Shown piece after piece: positions 50,488 through 59,775 of a stretch of DNA of 64,000 nucleotides; position 1 is the stretch's first letter, and every line of letters begins with the position of its first letter. This DNA is from Chitinophagaceae bacterium (GTDB lineage Bacteria > Bacteroidota > Bacteroidia > Chitinophagales > Chitinophagaceae): NCBI GenBank assembly GCA_016706055.1, contig JADJKL010000001.1, forward strand, positions 186,001 through 250,000, written 5' to 3'. The notes below the pieces were generated by a model. The model saw nothing but the letters and a program-made list of their open reading frames with translations. It ran no database searches and had not been told where the DNA came from. Position numbers and translations under genes: made by a program.

Positions 50488-51396
50488 TTATCTTGCTTTG
50501 CCTTTTATTTTTGTTTTAGCTTTTAAATCAAATGATTGACCTTCGGCTTCAGTAGTTATCGTCATATCCATATCTGCTGAAACGACAAGACCGGTTTTAC
50601 TATCAACAATTAGTGTACTTAATATCTTCCCATTCATTTTAGCACCTTCATCAGCCTTAATTGTACTTTTCTCATCCAGTGTAACCATATCTCCTTCAAT
50701 ATCTGTAACAGTATAGACCGAATTGTATTCTCCTTTTGCAATCCCTAAAGACGAAGATTTTTTCTCCCAACTATCGCCAACTTTTATCACTTTATTAGGG
50801 AAGATATAAAGAACCCTTTCAAACTGATCTTTTATACTTTCCCCATTAAACTGCTTGTTAAACTGTGCAATCATTTGCTGACCTTTTGTTCCTTCTATAC
50901 CTAAAGAATCGACAATTGATTTTGCCATATCTTCAAAACCAGTTACTTCAAGCACTTTCCCTTCAGCATTAATCTTCATGGTAAACTGTCTGCCTTTAAT
51001 TGCACCCAGCAATCCGTTAAGCATTTTCATAGGGTCATTACCATCTTCATCTGTACCAAAACTTGCTAATGGTTTGTCAGAATCAACCTCTATATTCATT
51101 CCGGCAATACCCATATTCATTTTAAACCTATCGTAAGTTGAAGTAACAGTTTTTACATCTCCGTCATCTTCCAACACATCCATCGAATAATAGGTCGACA
51201 TATCCATTTTCATCTTCTGACCCATTATATTCTGATCCATATTCATCGTCATTTCATAATCATAGCCTTTCCCCTTTTCAAAATTAAATTTCAGCATTTT
51301 TGTTGCTGTCGAATTCTTGGATGATTGACATGATTCCGTAGTTATAACTCCGGTAAATAACCCAATCAACATCAAAGAATAAAGTATTTTTTTCAT
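50488..51396 (-). CDS. Secreted lipoprotein, DUF6263-like
   Basis: 302 residues. The N-terminus is a lipoprotein signal (LMLIGLFTGVITTESCQSSK) with the lipobox cysteine. The body is beta-rich and repeats methionine and lysine segments (MNMDQNIMGQKMKMDMSTYY). The family has been named DUF6263 and has no known activity. The gene is intact and followed by its own terminator. Confidence 0.65.
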   Translation of the reverse strand: MKKILYSLMLIGLFTGVITTESCQSSKNSTATKMLKFNFEKGKGYDYEMTMNMDQNIMGQKMKMDMSTYYSMDVLEDDGDVKTVTSTYDRFKMNMGIAGMNIEVDSDKPLASFGTDEDGNDPMKMLNGLLGAIKGRQFTMKINAEGKVLEVTGFEDMAKSIVDSLGIEGTKGQQMIAQFNKQFNGESIKDQFERVLYIFPNKVIKVGDSWEKKSSSLGIAKGEYNSVYTVTDIEGDMVTLDEKSTIKADEGAKMNGKILSTLIVDSKTGLVVSADMDMTITTEAEGQSFDLKAKTKIKGKAR

Positions 51397-51504
51397 TTCT
51401 ATAATTTGAGTGCAATTTAGAACTTTAAAGAATGGTGCAAAGAGCAGTTATCTGTATTTTCGCACAAACCTGAATTTATTACAGCTGCCCGCCACATATT
51501 CACT

Positions 51505-52134
51505 TTGTTTAAAAAAGAACTGTTGCTTGAAATTCGGCAACAGTACAGTTTCTATGGTGTCCTTTTATATATTGGAGCCACCATTTTTGTTTTATTCAAT
51601 GCAATGGATACACCCGAAAGCAAGGTGTGGAATGGTTTATTCTGGGTTATCCAGTTATTTGTTTGTATCAATGCCGTGGCAAAAAGTTTTTTACAGGAAA
51701 GCCGTGGACGTATGCTTTATTTCTATTCCATTACAAGCCCTGCGAATTTTGTATTGGCCAAGTTGCTTTTCAATTCAATACTGATGCTGGCGATGAGTTT
51801 ATTAAGCCTGCTGCTGTTTACTCTCTTTTTAGGCAATCCGATGCAAAAGGCTGGACAGTTTATTGGTTTGGTTTTATTAGGCGGCTGGAGTCTCAGTCTT
51901 GTTTTTACCTTTCTTGCTGCAATAGCTGCAAAGGCACAGCAAAATGCTGCAATAATGGCTGTATTAGGTTTTCCGATAATTATTCCACAAATCATCTTAT
52001 TGATGAAATTATCCAATGCTGCATTTGCTCCGTTACTTACCATATCGCCAACAACTGTTCTTTTATTAATAGCTTTAGATATAATGGTTATTCTGTTAGC
52101 AGTAATTCTGTTCCCATTTCTCTGGAAAGATTAA
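51505..52134 (+). CDS. ccmB: Haem exporter subunit CcmB
   Basis: 209 residues starting at a TTG (FKKELLLEIRQQYSFYG), with six membrane helices. It is the permease of the ABC transporter that hands haem to CcmE in cytochrome c maturation. The segments GRMLYFYSITSPANFVLAKL and AAIMAVLGFPIIIPQIILLM are typical of CcmB. ccmC and ccmD follow, but ccmA is not in the window. The start codon TTG is the only one that gives the full first helix. Confidence 0.88.
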   Translation: MFKKELLLEIRQQYSFYGVLLYIGATIFVLFNAMDTPESKVWNGLFWVIQLFVCINAVAKSFLQESRGRMLYFYSITSPANFVLAKLLFNSILMLAMSLLSLLLFTLFLGNPMQKAGQFIGLVLLGGWSLSLVFTFLAAIAAKAQQNAAIMAVLGFPIIIPQIILLMKLSNAAFAPLLTISPTTVLLLIALDIMVILLAVILFPFLWKD

Positions 52135-52298
52135 ATGTTTTTTAAATAGTTTTTATAAAAAGCTTTAAAAGTTTAGAAAATTAAGAACAGTAATTTTCAA
52201 TTTCAACTTTCAATCCTTTATTCTTCAATTGTATATTCTCTTTTCCCCTTATTTTTGCTATCATATTTATCCGGCTGGCAAACTCAACCAGCCCCAAG

Positions 52299-53015
52299 AT
52301 GACAGAAGCAAAAAACTATATGTACAAGCCTTGGTGGAAGATAACAGCTGTTCTCTTGCTGATTTATACATTTACAGCCGGCTTATTATTAAAAGTGCCT
52401 GCTTTGGCTCCTTTACAAGAAACTATCCGCAATTTATATTTCCATGTTTGTATGTGGTTTGCCATGATGATTTTGTTTACAATTTCTGTAGTAAATGCAA
52501 TCAAATATCTTAGAACACTTAATATTAAATATGATATTTATGCCCGTCAGTTCGCCATCATGGGAATTGTCTTCGGCATTTTAGGTTATATAACCGGAGC
52601 TATTTGGGCATCCTACACTTGGGCAGATCCTAACAAACCAGCTTATAGTTCATTCAGCAGTATTGCAAGAGATCCAAAGTTGATTGGTGCAGCCATTGCT
52701 TTATTAGTCTACTTCGCTTATTTAATTCTGAGAGATTCAATTCAGGATATGGATAAAAGAGCAAGAGTAAGTGCTGTATATAACATTTTTGCTTACACTA
52801 TGCTTTTCCCTGCCATCTGGATATTACCAAGAATATTACCTAGTCTGCATCCCGGAAATGAAGGCAATCCTGCTTTAGATGTAAAGAATGATATTAGCGG
52901 CAATATGAGAATGGTTTTTTATCCCGCCGTAATCGGTTGGACATTACTGGGTGTTTGGATTACTACATTGAAAATAAGAATTGCCTTATTAAAAGAAAAA
53001 AAGCTGATGTCATGA
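52299..53015 (+). CDS. ccmC: Haem-handling protein CcmC
   Basis: 238 residues with six membrane helices. It presents haem to CcmE. The tryptophan-rich segment between helices reads ITGAIWASYTWADPNKPAYS; the textbook WGTWW-WDARL motif is shortened here, with TWADP in its place. Periplasmic histidines are found in YFHVCMWFAMM and PSLHPGNEGN. The ccmD gene overlaps its stop by four bases (ATGA). Confidence 0.85.
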   Translation: MTEAKNYMYKPWWKITAVLLLIYTFTAGLLLKVPALAPLQETIRNLYFHVCMWFAMMILFTISVVNAIKYLRTLNIKYDIYARQFAIMGIVFGILGYITGAIWASYTWADPNKPAYSSFSSIARDPKLIGAAIALLVYFAYLILRDSIQDMDKRARVSAVYNIFAYTMLFPAIWILPRILPSLHPGNEGNPALDVKNDISGNMRMVFYPAVIGWTLLGVWITTLKIRIALLKEKKLMS

Positions 53016-53230
53016 TAAGATTTTTTAGGAACTGCACAATGCTTGTCTTTATGTTGCTTTCTACCCTTGCAACATTTGCACAAGAAAAAGAAGTAGGAAT
53101 GGCTGATACAATGCGCAGCAATGGCAGAATTTATGTGGTGGTAGCAGTTATGCTTACAATTCTTTTCGGTCTAATATTATATATAGTAAGGCTGGACAGA
53201 AAAATCAGTAAGCTAGAAAAAGAAAATTGA
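53012..53230 (+). CDS. ccmD: CcmD-like small membrane protein
   Basis: 72 residues from the ATG at 53012, which overlaps the ccmC stop. It has a signal-like first segment (TMLVFMLLSTLATFAQE) and one membrane helix (YVVVAVMLTILFGLILYIV) with a charged, coiled-coil-like end (RLDRKISKLEKEN). CcmD releases holo-CcmE from the ABC exporter. The family is poorly conserved, so the name rests on position and size. Confidence 0.75.
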   Translation: MIRFFRNCTMLVFMLLSTLATFAQEKEVGMADTMRSNGRIYVVVAVMLTILFGLILYIVRLDRKISKLEKEN

Positions 53231-53312
53231 TCCCATAACAGGTTAGCTATATATCCTTGTAAACCTTACCTTGCATTTATAATAACGATTGCTAAACAAA
53301 AAAAAAGAACTC

Positions 53313-54731
53313 ATGTCAGATCAACACTACAGTTTTTTTGGAGCCGTAGAAAAAAGTTTCGATAAAGCTGCCAAACACACTAAATGGGATGAAGGTATTC
53401 TTTGCCAGATTAAGGCATGTAATGCCGTTTACCGTATGCGGTTTCCTGTAAAAAGAGATAATGGTAACATTGAAGTAATAGAAGCCTATCGTGTGCAACA
53501 CCCACACCACAAAACACCTTGCAAAGGTGGTATTCGCTTTAGCGAAGCCGTAAACCAAGATGAAGTAATGGCATTGGCGGCATTGATGACTTATAAATGC
53601 GCCATTGTTAATGTTCCTTTTGGTGGTGGTAAAGGTGGCATTAAAATAAATCCAAAAAATTATACAACCTACGAGTTAGAAAAAATTACCCGCAGATATA
53701 CTGCTGAATTAATAAAGAAAAACTTTATTGGTCCGGGTACTGATGTTCCGGCACCTGATTATGGAACCGGTGAAAGAGAAATGGCCTGGATATTAGATAC
53801 ATATACTGCTATGCATCCGGGTGAAATTGATGCTGCTGGTTGCGTTACCGGAAAACCTGTTACGCAAGGTGGTGTTCGTGGCCGTAGAGAAGCAACTGGA
53901 CTTGGCGTTTTCTTTGGACTTAGAGAAGTTTGTAATACAAAAACAGTAATGGACAAGCTTGGGCTTACTACAGGTGTAGAAGGCAAAAGAGTTGTAGTAC
54001 AAGGCTTAGGAAATGTAGGTTATCATTCAGCTAAATTTTTTCAAGATGCAGGTGCTAAAGTTGTTGGCCTTGCAGAATATGAAGGTGCTATCTGGAGCGA
54101 TGCAGGTATTGATATTGACGCAGTTTTTAATCACCGAAAAGCTACTGGCTCAATATTAAATTTTCCGGGTACAACTAATTTCGAAAAAAATGGTGAGGCG
54201 TTAGAAATGGAATGTGACATTTTAATACCTGCAGCACTGGAAAATGTTATCAACAAAGAAAATGCGCCAAGAGTAAAAGCAAAAATAATTGGCGAAGCTG
54301 CTAACGGACCATTAACTCCTGAAGCAGATGAAGAATTTATAAAGAGAGGCATATTGGTAGTTCCTGATATGTACCTAAATGCAGGAGGTGTAACAGTTTC
54401 TTATTTTGAATGGCTGAAAAACCTGAGCCATGTTCGCTATGGTCGATTAGAGAAAAGATTTACAGAAAATCTTAACACACATATTCTTGGTCAAATAGAA
54501 GAATTAAGCGGAAAAAAAGTAAGAGATAATGAAAGAGAATTCATTATGCATGGACCAGATGAAGTAGATCTTGTTTATAGTGGATTAGAGGAAACAATGA
54601 TTACGGCTACCAATGAGATTATGAATAAATGGCTGGAAGATCCAACCATTCCAGATATGCGTACTGCGGCTTATGTTGTTGCTATCAATAAAGTTGGCAC
54701 CAGCTATGCAGAGTTAGGAATATTCCCATAA
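53313..54731 (+). CDS. gdhA: Glutamate dehydrogenase (Glu/Leu/Phe/Val family)
   Basis: 472 residues from the ATG at 53313; an earlier ATG at 53289 adds only a lysine-rich leader. It converts 2-oxoglutarate and ammonia to glutamate or the reverse. Family blocks: HHKTPCKGGIRFSEAVNQDE with substrate lysine, PFGGGKGGIKINP, GPGTDVPAPDYGTGEREMAW, and the NAD(P) site VVVQGLGNVGYHSAKFF. NAD or NADP use cannot be decided. A strong terminator follows at 54754. Confidence 0.92.
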   Translation: MSDQHYSFFGAVEKSFDKAAKHTKWDEGILCQIKACNAVYRMRFPVKRDNGNIEVIEAYRVQHPHHKTPCKGGIRFSEAVNQDEVMALAALMTYKCAIVNVPFGGGKGGIKINPKNYTTYELEKITRRYTAELIKKNFIGPGTDVPAPDYGTGEREMAWILDTYTAMHPGEIDAAGCVTGKPVTQGGVRGRREATGLGVFFGLREVCNTKTVMDKLGLTTGVEGKRVVVQGLGNVGYHSAKFFQDAGAKVVGLAEYEGAIWSDAGIDIDAVFNHRKATGSILNFPGTTNFEKNGEALEMECDILIPAALENVINKENAPRVKAKIIGEAANGPLTPEADEEFIKRGILVVPDMYLNAGGVTVSYFEWLKNLSHVRYGRLEKRFTENLNTHILGQIEELSGKKVRDNEREFIMHGPDEVDLVYSGLEETMITATNEIMNKWLEDPTIPDMRTAAYVVAINKVGTSYAELGIFP

Positions 54732-54753
54732 CCAATTGCTTATATAATCAGAA

Positions 54754-54788
54754 ACCCCATTTGTTTTACGAATGGGGTTCTTTTTTTA
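54754..54788 (+). terminator. Terminator of the glutamate dehydrogenase gene
   Basis: AACCCCATT/AATGGGGTT (54754-54762 with 54772-54780) is followed by CTTTTTTT. It overlaps the last bases of miaA on the other strand. Confidence 0.8.
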
Positions 54789-55682
54789 TTTAATCTGATT
54801 GATTATTTCATCAGCTTCATCTGGACGAAACCAATTTATAGCTGTATCCTTTTTAAACCAGGTAAGTTGCCGTTTAGCATACTGTCGGGTTGATATTTTA
54901 ATTCGTCCTATTGCTTCTTCCAGTAACATTTTATTATCGAGGTAATCAAATAACTCAGTATAACCTACAGTCTGTAATGCATTAACGTTTTTAAACGCTG
55001 CTAAACTTTTCACCTCATCCAACTGCCCTTCTTCCATCATTATATCTACTCTCCTGTTTATCCGTTCCACTAATTTTTCTTTTGGTAATTCTAATCCTAA
55101 CTTGATAATAGAAAAATCTCTTTCTAACTTTTGGCCCTTGCGATAAAATATAATTGAGTTACCAGTACTTTCAATTACTTCCAATGCCCGCATCATACGC
55201 TGTGGGTTTTTCATTTCGCCTGCTTCGAAATATGCGGAATCTTTTTCTTGCAATTGATTTTGCAACCAACTAATTCCTTTTTCTTCATAGTTAGTTATTA
55301 TCTGCTGTCGAACTGTTGCATCAATATCCGGAATTGAATCCAAACCTTCACAAAATGCTTTAATATAAAGACCAGTACCTCCAACCATTACTGCCACATC
55401 ATGCTTTTGAAATAGTAACTCCGCTTTTTGCAACGCATATTGCTCGAAATCCACTGCTGTTACTTCATCTTGAATTGAGTGAGAGGCAATGAAATGATGT
55501 TTTATTGTATTTAGTTCATCAATCGAAGGTCTTGCTATATCTATATTTAATTCCTTATAACATTGGTGGCTATCGGTCGAAATAATTTCTGTATCAAAAT
55601 GTTTGGCTATTTGAATCGCCACTGCTGTTTTACCTACAGCCGTTGGCCCGGCAACAATAATTATTTTTTTATTTGATGACAT
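54786..55682 (-). CDS. miaA: tRNA dimethylallyltransferase
   Basis: 298 residues from the ATG at 55682; an upstream ATG at 55733 would add 17 residues with no family match. It transfers the dimethylallyl group to A37 of tRNAs reading UNN codons. Blocks: IIVAGPTAVGKTAVAIQIAK (P loop), IISTDSHQCYKELNIDIARP, MVGGTGLYIKAFCEGLDS and STRQYAKRQLTWFKKD. The gene is intact. Confidence 0.95.
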   Translation of the reverse strand: MSSNKKIIIVAGPTAVGKTAVAIQIAKHFDTEIISTDSHQCYKELNIDIARPSIDELNTIKHHFIASHSIQDEVTAVDFEQYALQKAELLFQKHDVAVMVGGTGLYIKAFCEGLDSIPDIDATVRQQIITNYEEKGISWLQNQLQEKDSAYFEAGEMKNPQRMMRALEVIESTGNSIIFYRKGQKLERDFSIIKLGLELPKEKLVERINRRVDIMMEEGQLDEVKSLAAFKNVNALQTVGYTELFDYLDNKMLLEEAIGRIKISTRQYAKRQLTWFKKDTAINWFRPDEADEIINQIK

Positions 55683-55690
55683 GCTGCTCA

Positions 55691-55719
55691 ATAAAAACCC
55701 CGGATAAAAGGCCGGGGTT
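55691..55719 (-). terminator. Terminator of the pRiA4b-type gene
   Basis: AACCCCGG/CCGGGGTT with an eight-base loop and, on the minus strand, a following TTTTTAT. It lies 22 bases after the stop of the gene at 55742. Confidence 0.75.
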
Positions 55720-55741
55720 AATTTATATATCAAATGATTTA

Positions 55742-56308
55742 CTAAACTTCTTCTTCCTCTTCCCCACTTACCTCGTCTTCCACTCCTGTATCTTCTCCAT
55801 CTTCATCCTTTTCGCCAAATCCATTTCCAGCTTGTGTAAGGTCATATTTTTCCTCAATGTCTGCAAATTTTTCACCCAATAAACCTTTAGTGCCGTATTG
55901 GCTTGGTGCAATTCCTTCTACTCTTGAAGTGGAAGGGTAAGTTATTTTTGGATTTTCTTCTTTTGAAACATTAATCAATTCTACATGAAAAGTCCAACCT
56001 TTATTAAAATCATACACATAAATAAATCGCTGATTTGGATCTCTAATTTCAGAACCTACCGTGGTATCAACCATCAGTAATGGCGGAGCTGAATACTCCA
56101 CATCGTCATATACTTCCAATGAAATCTGTTTGCCCCTCAGCCAATGATCGTTACTGCGAAAAAACGTAGCCTGATGCTTTGAATCAAACTCGTATGACTT
56201 CAGGATTGTTTCATGCAAAAGAAAAAAAGACTGATTGTGTCGTATCACAACATCTCGATACACACTTTCATCTTCCTCAAAATAAACTCTGAATTTTAAA
56301 ATTGCCAT
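55742..56308 (-). CDS. Plasmid pRiA4b ORF-3-like protein with acidic tail
   Basis: 188 residues. The family core is shown by FRVYFEEDESVYRDVVIRHN, LHETILKSYEFDSKHQATFF and QRFIYVYDFNKGWTFHVELI. Such proteins have been found next to IS1096-type elements and elsewhere, and their function is unknown. The C-terminus is an acidic tail (GEKDEDGEDTGVEDEVSGEE). No transposase is near. The gene is intact and stands between miaA and the CCA enzyme gene. Confidence 0.82.
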   Translation of the reverse strand: MAILKFRVYFEEDESVYRDVVIRHNQSFFLLHETILKSYEFDSKHQATFFRSNDHWLRGKQISLEVYDDVEYSAPPLLMVDTTVGSEIRDPNQRFIYVYDFNKGWTFHVELINVSKEENPKITYPSTSRVEGIAPSQYGTKGLLGEKFADIEEKYDLTQAGNGFGEKDEDGEDTGVEDEVSGEEEEEV

Positions 56309-56459
56309 ACCACAAATTTAAGAATTAAGATTTAATAACCTTTAAAAGTGTGCATTTAAAATTTCTCCTTTTAGCCCCAATCCGAAAGGAGATAAAGTTA
56401 CTATTATCAACTATTTACTTTTGTTCATAAAAATTTTTATTAAAATAGTTGCGCCAACA

Positions 56460-57882
56460 TTAAATGCACTTCTTTAAACCAAGTTCATTTCCTTTTTGCA
56501 GCATAAAATCGTAAGCTGCTTCATACGTATTACCGATTTCACCATCCAGCATTGCGTCTTTCAATGCATCTTTTATTAATCCAACTTCTTTGCTGGGCGA
56601 TAAACCAAAAGTTTCCATTATTAGTTCCCCTGTTATTGGCGGCTGCCAGTTTCTTATATGATCTTTTTCTTCAACTTCTTTACATCTTTGGCGAACTATT
56701 TGAAAATTCTCCAGAAACCTTTTTACTTTTTGTTTATTCTTTGAAGTAATATCTGCATCACAAAGCATCATGAGTGAATCAAAATCTTCTCCCGCATCAA
56801 ATAACAAACGCCTTACAGCAGAATCAGTAATATTTTCTTTTGTAAGGCTGATTGGCCGCAAATGCAACTCAACCAACTTACGAACGAAACGCATTTTTTC
56901 ATTCTGAGGCAGCTTTTAGTTTTGTAAATACTTTCGGCACCATTCGTCCGCCCACTACTTCATGTCCATGAAATGTCCATCCATGTCCTTCTTCAAATTT
57001 TTTAGTGGTTGGCTTTGCAATGTCGTGTAAAATAGCTGCCCATCTTAACCACAAATCATTTGTATTTGTTGATAAATTATCAAGCACTTGTAATGTGTGG
57101 TAGAAATTATCTTTATGACCTTTACCATCTATATATTCAGCTCCAGCAAGATCTACCATTGGAGGAAAAATAATTTTTAGCAACCCAGATTTATAAAGCA
57201 ACTCAAAACCGACAGAAGGCTTGGGAGAAAGAATTATTTTATTTAATTCGTCTGTAATTCTTTCCTGCGAAATAATTTCTATTCTATTAGCACTATCTTT
57301 TATGCCCTGCCATGTTGTCGATTCAATTACAAATCCAAGTTGCGATGCAAACCTAATAGCTCTCATCATTCGCAATGGATCGTCGCTAAATGTTTTTAAT
57401 GGGTCCAATGGTGTACGAATAATTTTATTGTTCAAATCTTCCACACCGTTAAATGGATCTATCAGTTTTCCGTAGTTAGCATTATTTAAACTAATAGCTA
57501 AGGCATTGATGGTAAAATCCCGCCGATTTTGATCTTCTGCTATTGTTCCCGGTTCTACATCTGGCTTACGAGAATCAAAATTGTAACTCTCTTTTCTTGC
57601 TCCTACAAATTCAATATCAAAATCATTCTGAATTTTTATATGAGCTGTTCCAAAAGTTTTAAATACATCAACTTGTGGAACTGGATTAAATTGTTTTGCC
57701 ACTTCTTTTGCCAGTACAATACCATCGCCTACACAGACAAAATCTGCATCTTTAGTTTCTCTTCCTAATAATTTATCTCTTACAAATCCGCCAATCAAAT
57801 AAGCTTCCATTCCCAATGCCTGAGCAGCATTGGCAACTTTCTTAATTGTAAGCAATTCATTTTCTGTGCAATTAATTTCCAT
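56460..57882 (-). CDS. cca: CCA tRNA nucleotidyltransferase with HD domain, frameshifted
   Basis: It adds the CCA end to tRNAs, which is needed here because the tRNA-Gln gene at 343-413 lacks CCA. The head shows AYLIGGFVRDKLLGRETKDA with the metal aspartates in DADF, then RRDFTINALAISLN, DDPLRMMRAIRFASQLGF and the HD motif AAILHDIAKPTTKKFEEGHG. An extra A near 56915 shifts the frame at FTKLK; the body continues as LPQNEKMRFVRKLVELHLRP to the stop at 56460. Full length is about 473 residues. Since the enzyme is essential, this break is most likely a sequence error. Confidence 0.92.
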
Positions 57883-57941
57883 AAATGTTACAAAGATAAT
57901 CCTAACAAGATATAAGGAACAAGGAATACAAGGAACAAGAA

Positions 57942-58511
57942 TTAAGGACGAATAACTTCAACTTTTCCATTACTCCATTTGATAACAGATGAGGGCAGAA
58001 CAATGGTTTCATCATCCTGCCTGTAGTTGACGATATAATCAACCCGGTCTTTTATTTCCTGATTAATTTCCCTGTAAATTTTGGCAGTTGGCTTGCTGCT
58101 GATATTTGCTGAAGTAGAAACAAGTGGCTTTCGAAATCTTTTTAAAAGGTGTTTGCAAAAATCATCTTTGCATATGCGAATAGCAATACTTCCATCTTCT
58201 CCAATAAGATTTTCGGCGAAGCCAATTGCTCCTTCATAAATTACAGTTGTTGGTTTTGTAGCTTTTTCTAAATAATCAAAAACCTGCAAATCAGGAGCTG
58301 CAACATATTTCAGCACATCCCTTTCATCAGTCAACAACACTATCATTGCTTTGTTATCAGGCCTTTGCTTTATTGCATAAATTTTTTCTACTGCAGCTTC
58401 ATTCGTTGCGTCGCATCCAATTCCCCATACCGTATCTGTAGGATAAAGAATTAACCCGCCGCTTTGCAACACCTTCAAACAGTCTTCAATATCGTTTTCA
58501 AAAATCACCAT
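57942..58511 (-). CDS. tsaC: Threonylcarbamoyl-AMP synthase (Sua5/YrdC/TsaC)
   Basis: 189 residues. It makes the threonylcarbamoyl adenylate used for t6A37 in tRNA. The family blocks are LILYPTDTVWGIGCDATNEA, KIYAIKQRPDNKAMIVLLTD and RKPLVSTSANISSKPT. Without the C-terminal Sua5 domain it is the short TsaC form. It overlaps the glycosyltransferase gene by seven bases. Confidence 0.93.
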   Translation of the reverse strand: MVIFENDIEDCLKVLQSGGLILYPTDTVWGIGCDATNEAAVEKIYAIKQRPDNKAMIVLLTDERDVLKYVAAPDLQVFDYLEKATKPTTVIYEGAIGFAENLIGEDGSIAIRICKDDFCKHLLKRFRKPLVSTSANISSKPTAKIYREINQEIKDRVDYIVNYRQDDETIVLPSSVIKWSNGKVEVIRP

Positions 58512-59656
58512 ATACTTTTATAAATATTCATCATGTTAGCTGCATAAATAGTTGGTGCCGTTTTTAAAGCATGAAGGAGACCTTTTTCCTGCATTGATGT
58601 CACCAATTCTTTATCGCTATAAATTCTTTTCATTCCTTCTTCCATTTCTTCAGGGCTGTTGGGATCTACATAATAAGCAGCATCACCACCTGCTTCGGGC
58701 AAGCAAGAAACATTTGAAGTAATAACGGGGACTTTGCTCCACAATGCCTCCATTACTGGCGCACCAAAGCCTTCGAAAAAAGAAGGATAAATCAACGCAA
58801 TTGATAATTGATAAATAGCAGCAAAGGTTTCAGGCTTGCGAAATTCAGCGTCACCTTTTACTTTTTCACTTTCCGATAAAAAAATAATATCGTTTTGCAA
58901 ACTGTTTTCAGATATAAACTCTTTTATTTTCTGTTGGTACTTGCCACCTTCACCAATTACTACTAACGGAATATTCAACTCCTTTTTTAAAAGCAGCATC
59001 GCTTTACATACATTCAACAGGTTTTTCCTTTCGATAATAGAACCGACAGATAGAAAAAACTTTTCGGGCAACCCATATTTAGTTGCAATCCGTTGTTTCT
59101 CATTCTCCGAAACCTGCACAGCAAAAGCCGGGTTGCAACTTTGCAAACAAACTTCAATTTTTTCTTCGGGTGTTTTATAAAATTCAATGATATCCTTTTT
59201 TGTCTGTTCACTGATAGCAATTACCGTATCTGCATTTTTGCAAGCATAGCGAAATTTTTTGCTGTAAATCTTTACATCAATTGGATTATACTGCTCTGGG
59301 AAACGTTCATGTATCAAATCATGAATGGTGACTACTGACTTTATTCCTGTTTTTTCAATTCCCATTGGAATTTCGTGGCTTGGGCCGTGATATAAATCAA
59401 TCTTATGCTTTTGTAAGTCTCTTGTAACCCAACTGCTTCGCCACGCAGATGAAAACAGTTTGTTGATTAATCCATTGGGCAAAATCTGGTGTATGTTTTC
59501 CCCACTTAAGTCAAACTTTGCTGAAAGTTTAGGATTAAATAAATAATAGAAATGCTCCGGATATTGCTTCGACAGCAAATCAATCAGCGTACGGCTGTAA
59601 TAGCCTAACCCTGTGGTATTGTGATATGCCCTTTTTGCATCAAAGCCAATATTCAT
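58505..59656 (-). CDS. GT4-family glycosyltransferase
   Basis: 383 residues with a GT-B fold. The N-terminal half begins IGFDAKRAYHNTTGLGYYSR and contains KIDLYHGPSHEIPMGIE and SVVTIHDLIHERFPEQY; the donor half has FLSVGSIIERKNLLNVCKAM and ALIYPSFFEGFGAPVMEALW with the EX7E-type glutamates. It resembles mannosyltransferases of surface-glycan synthesis; donor and acceptor are unknown. The gene is intact and coupled to tsaC by overlap. Confidence 0.85.
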   Translation of the reverse strand: MNIGFDAKRAYHNTTGLGYYSRTLIDLLSKQYPEHFYYLFNPKLSAKFDLSGENIHQILPNGLINKLFSSAWRSSWVTRDLQKHKIDLYHGPSHEIPMGIEKTGIKSVVTIHDLIHERFPEQYNPIDVKIYSKKFRYACKNADTVIAISEQTKKDIIEFYKTPEEKIEVCLQSCNPAFAVQVSENEKQRIATKYGLPEKFFLSVGSIIERKNLLNVCKAMLLLKKELNIPLVVIGEGGKYQQKIKEFISENSLQNDIIFLSESEKVKGDAEFRKPETFAAIYQLSIALIYPSFFEGFGAPVMEALWSKVPVITSNVSCLPEAGGDAAYYVDPNSPEEMEEGMKRIYSDKELVTSMQEKGLLHALKTAPTIYAANMMNIYKSIW

Positions 59657-59775
59657 AATATCGCAAAGGTGCAGATTATTTTGCTGAACAACGAACAGAA
59701 AGATGAACGGAGTCCCGCTAAGAAGTCGGGATAAACTGTCGCAACATCGATGCAGTAAAAGCTGTAATTGAAGAA

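Noticed and set aside
55742..56308. The pRiA4b-type gene as evidence of an insertion sequence
   Set aside because: No transposase, inverted ends or direct repeat are visible around it; this family also occurs as a chromosomal gene.
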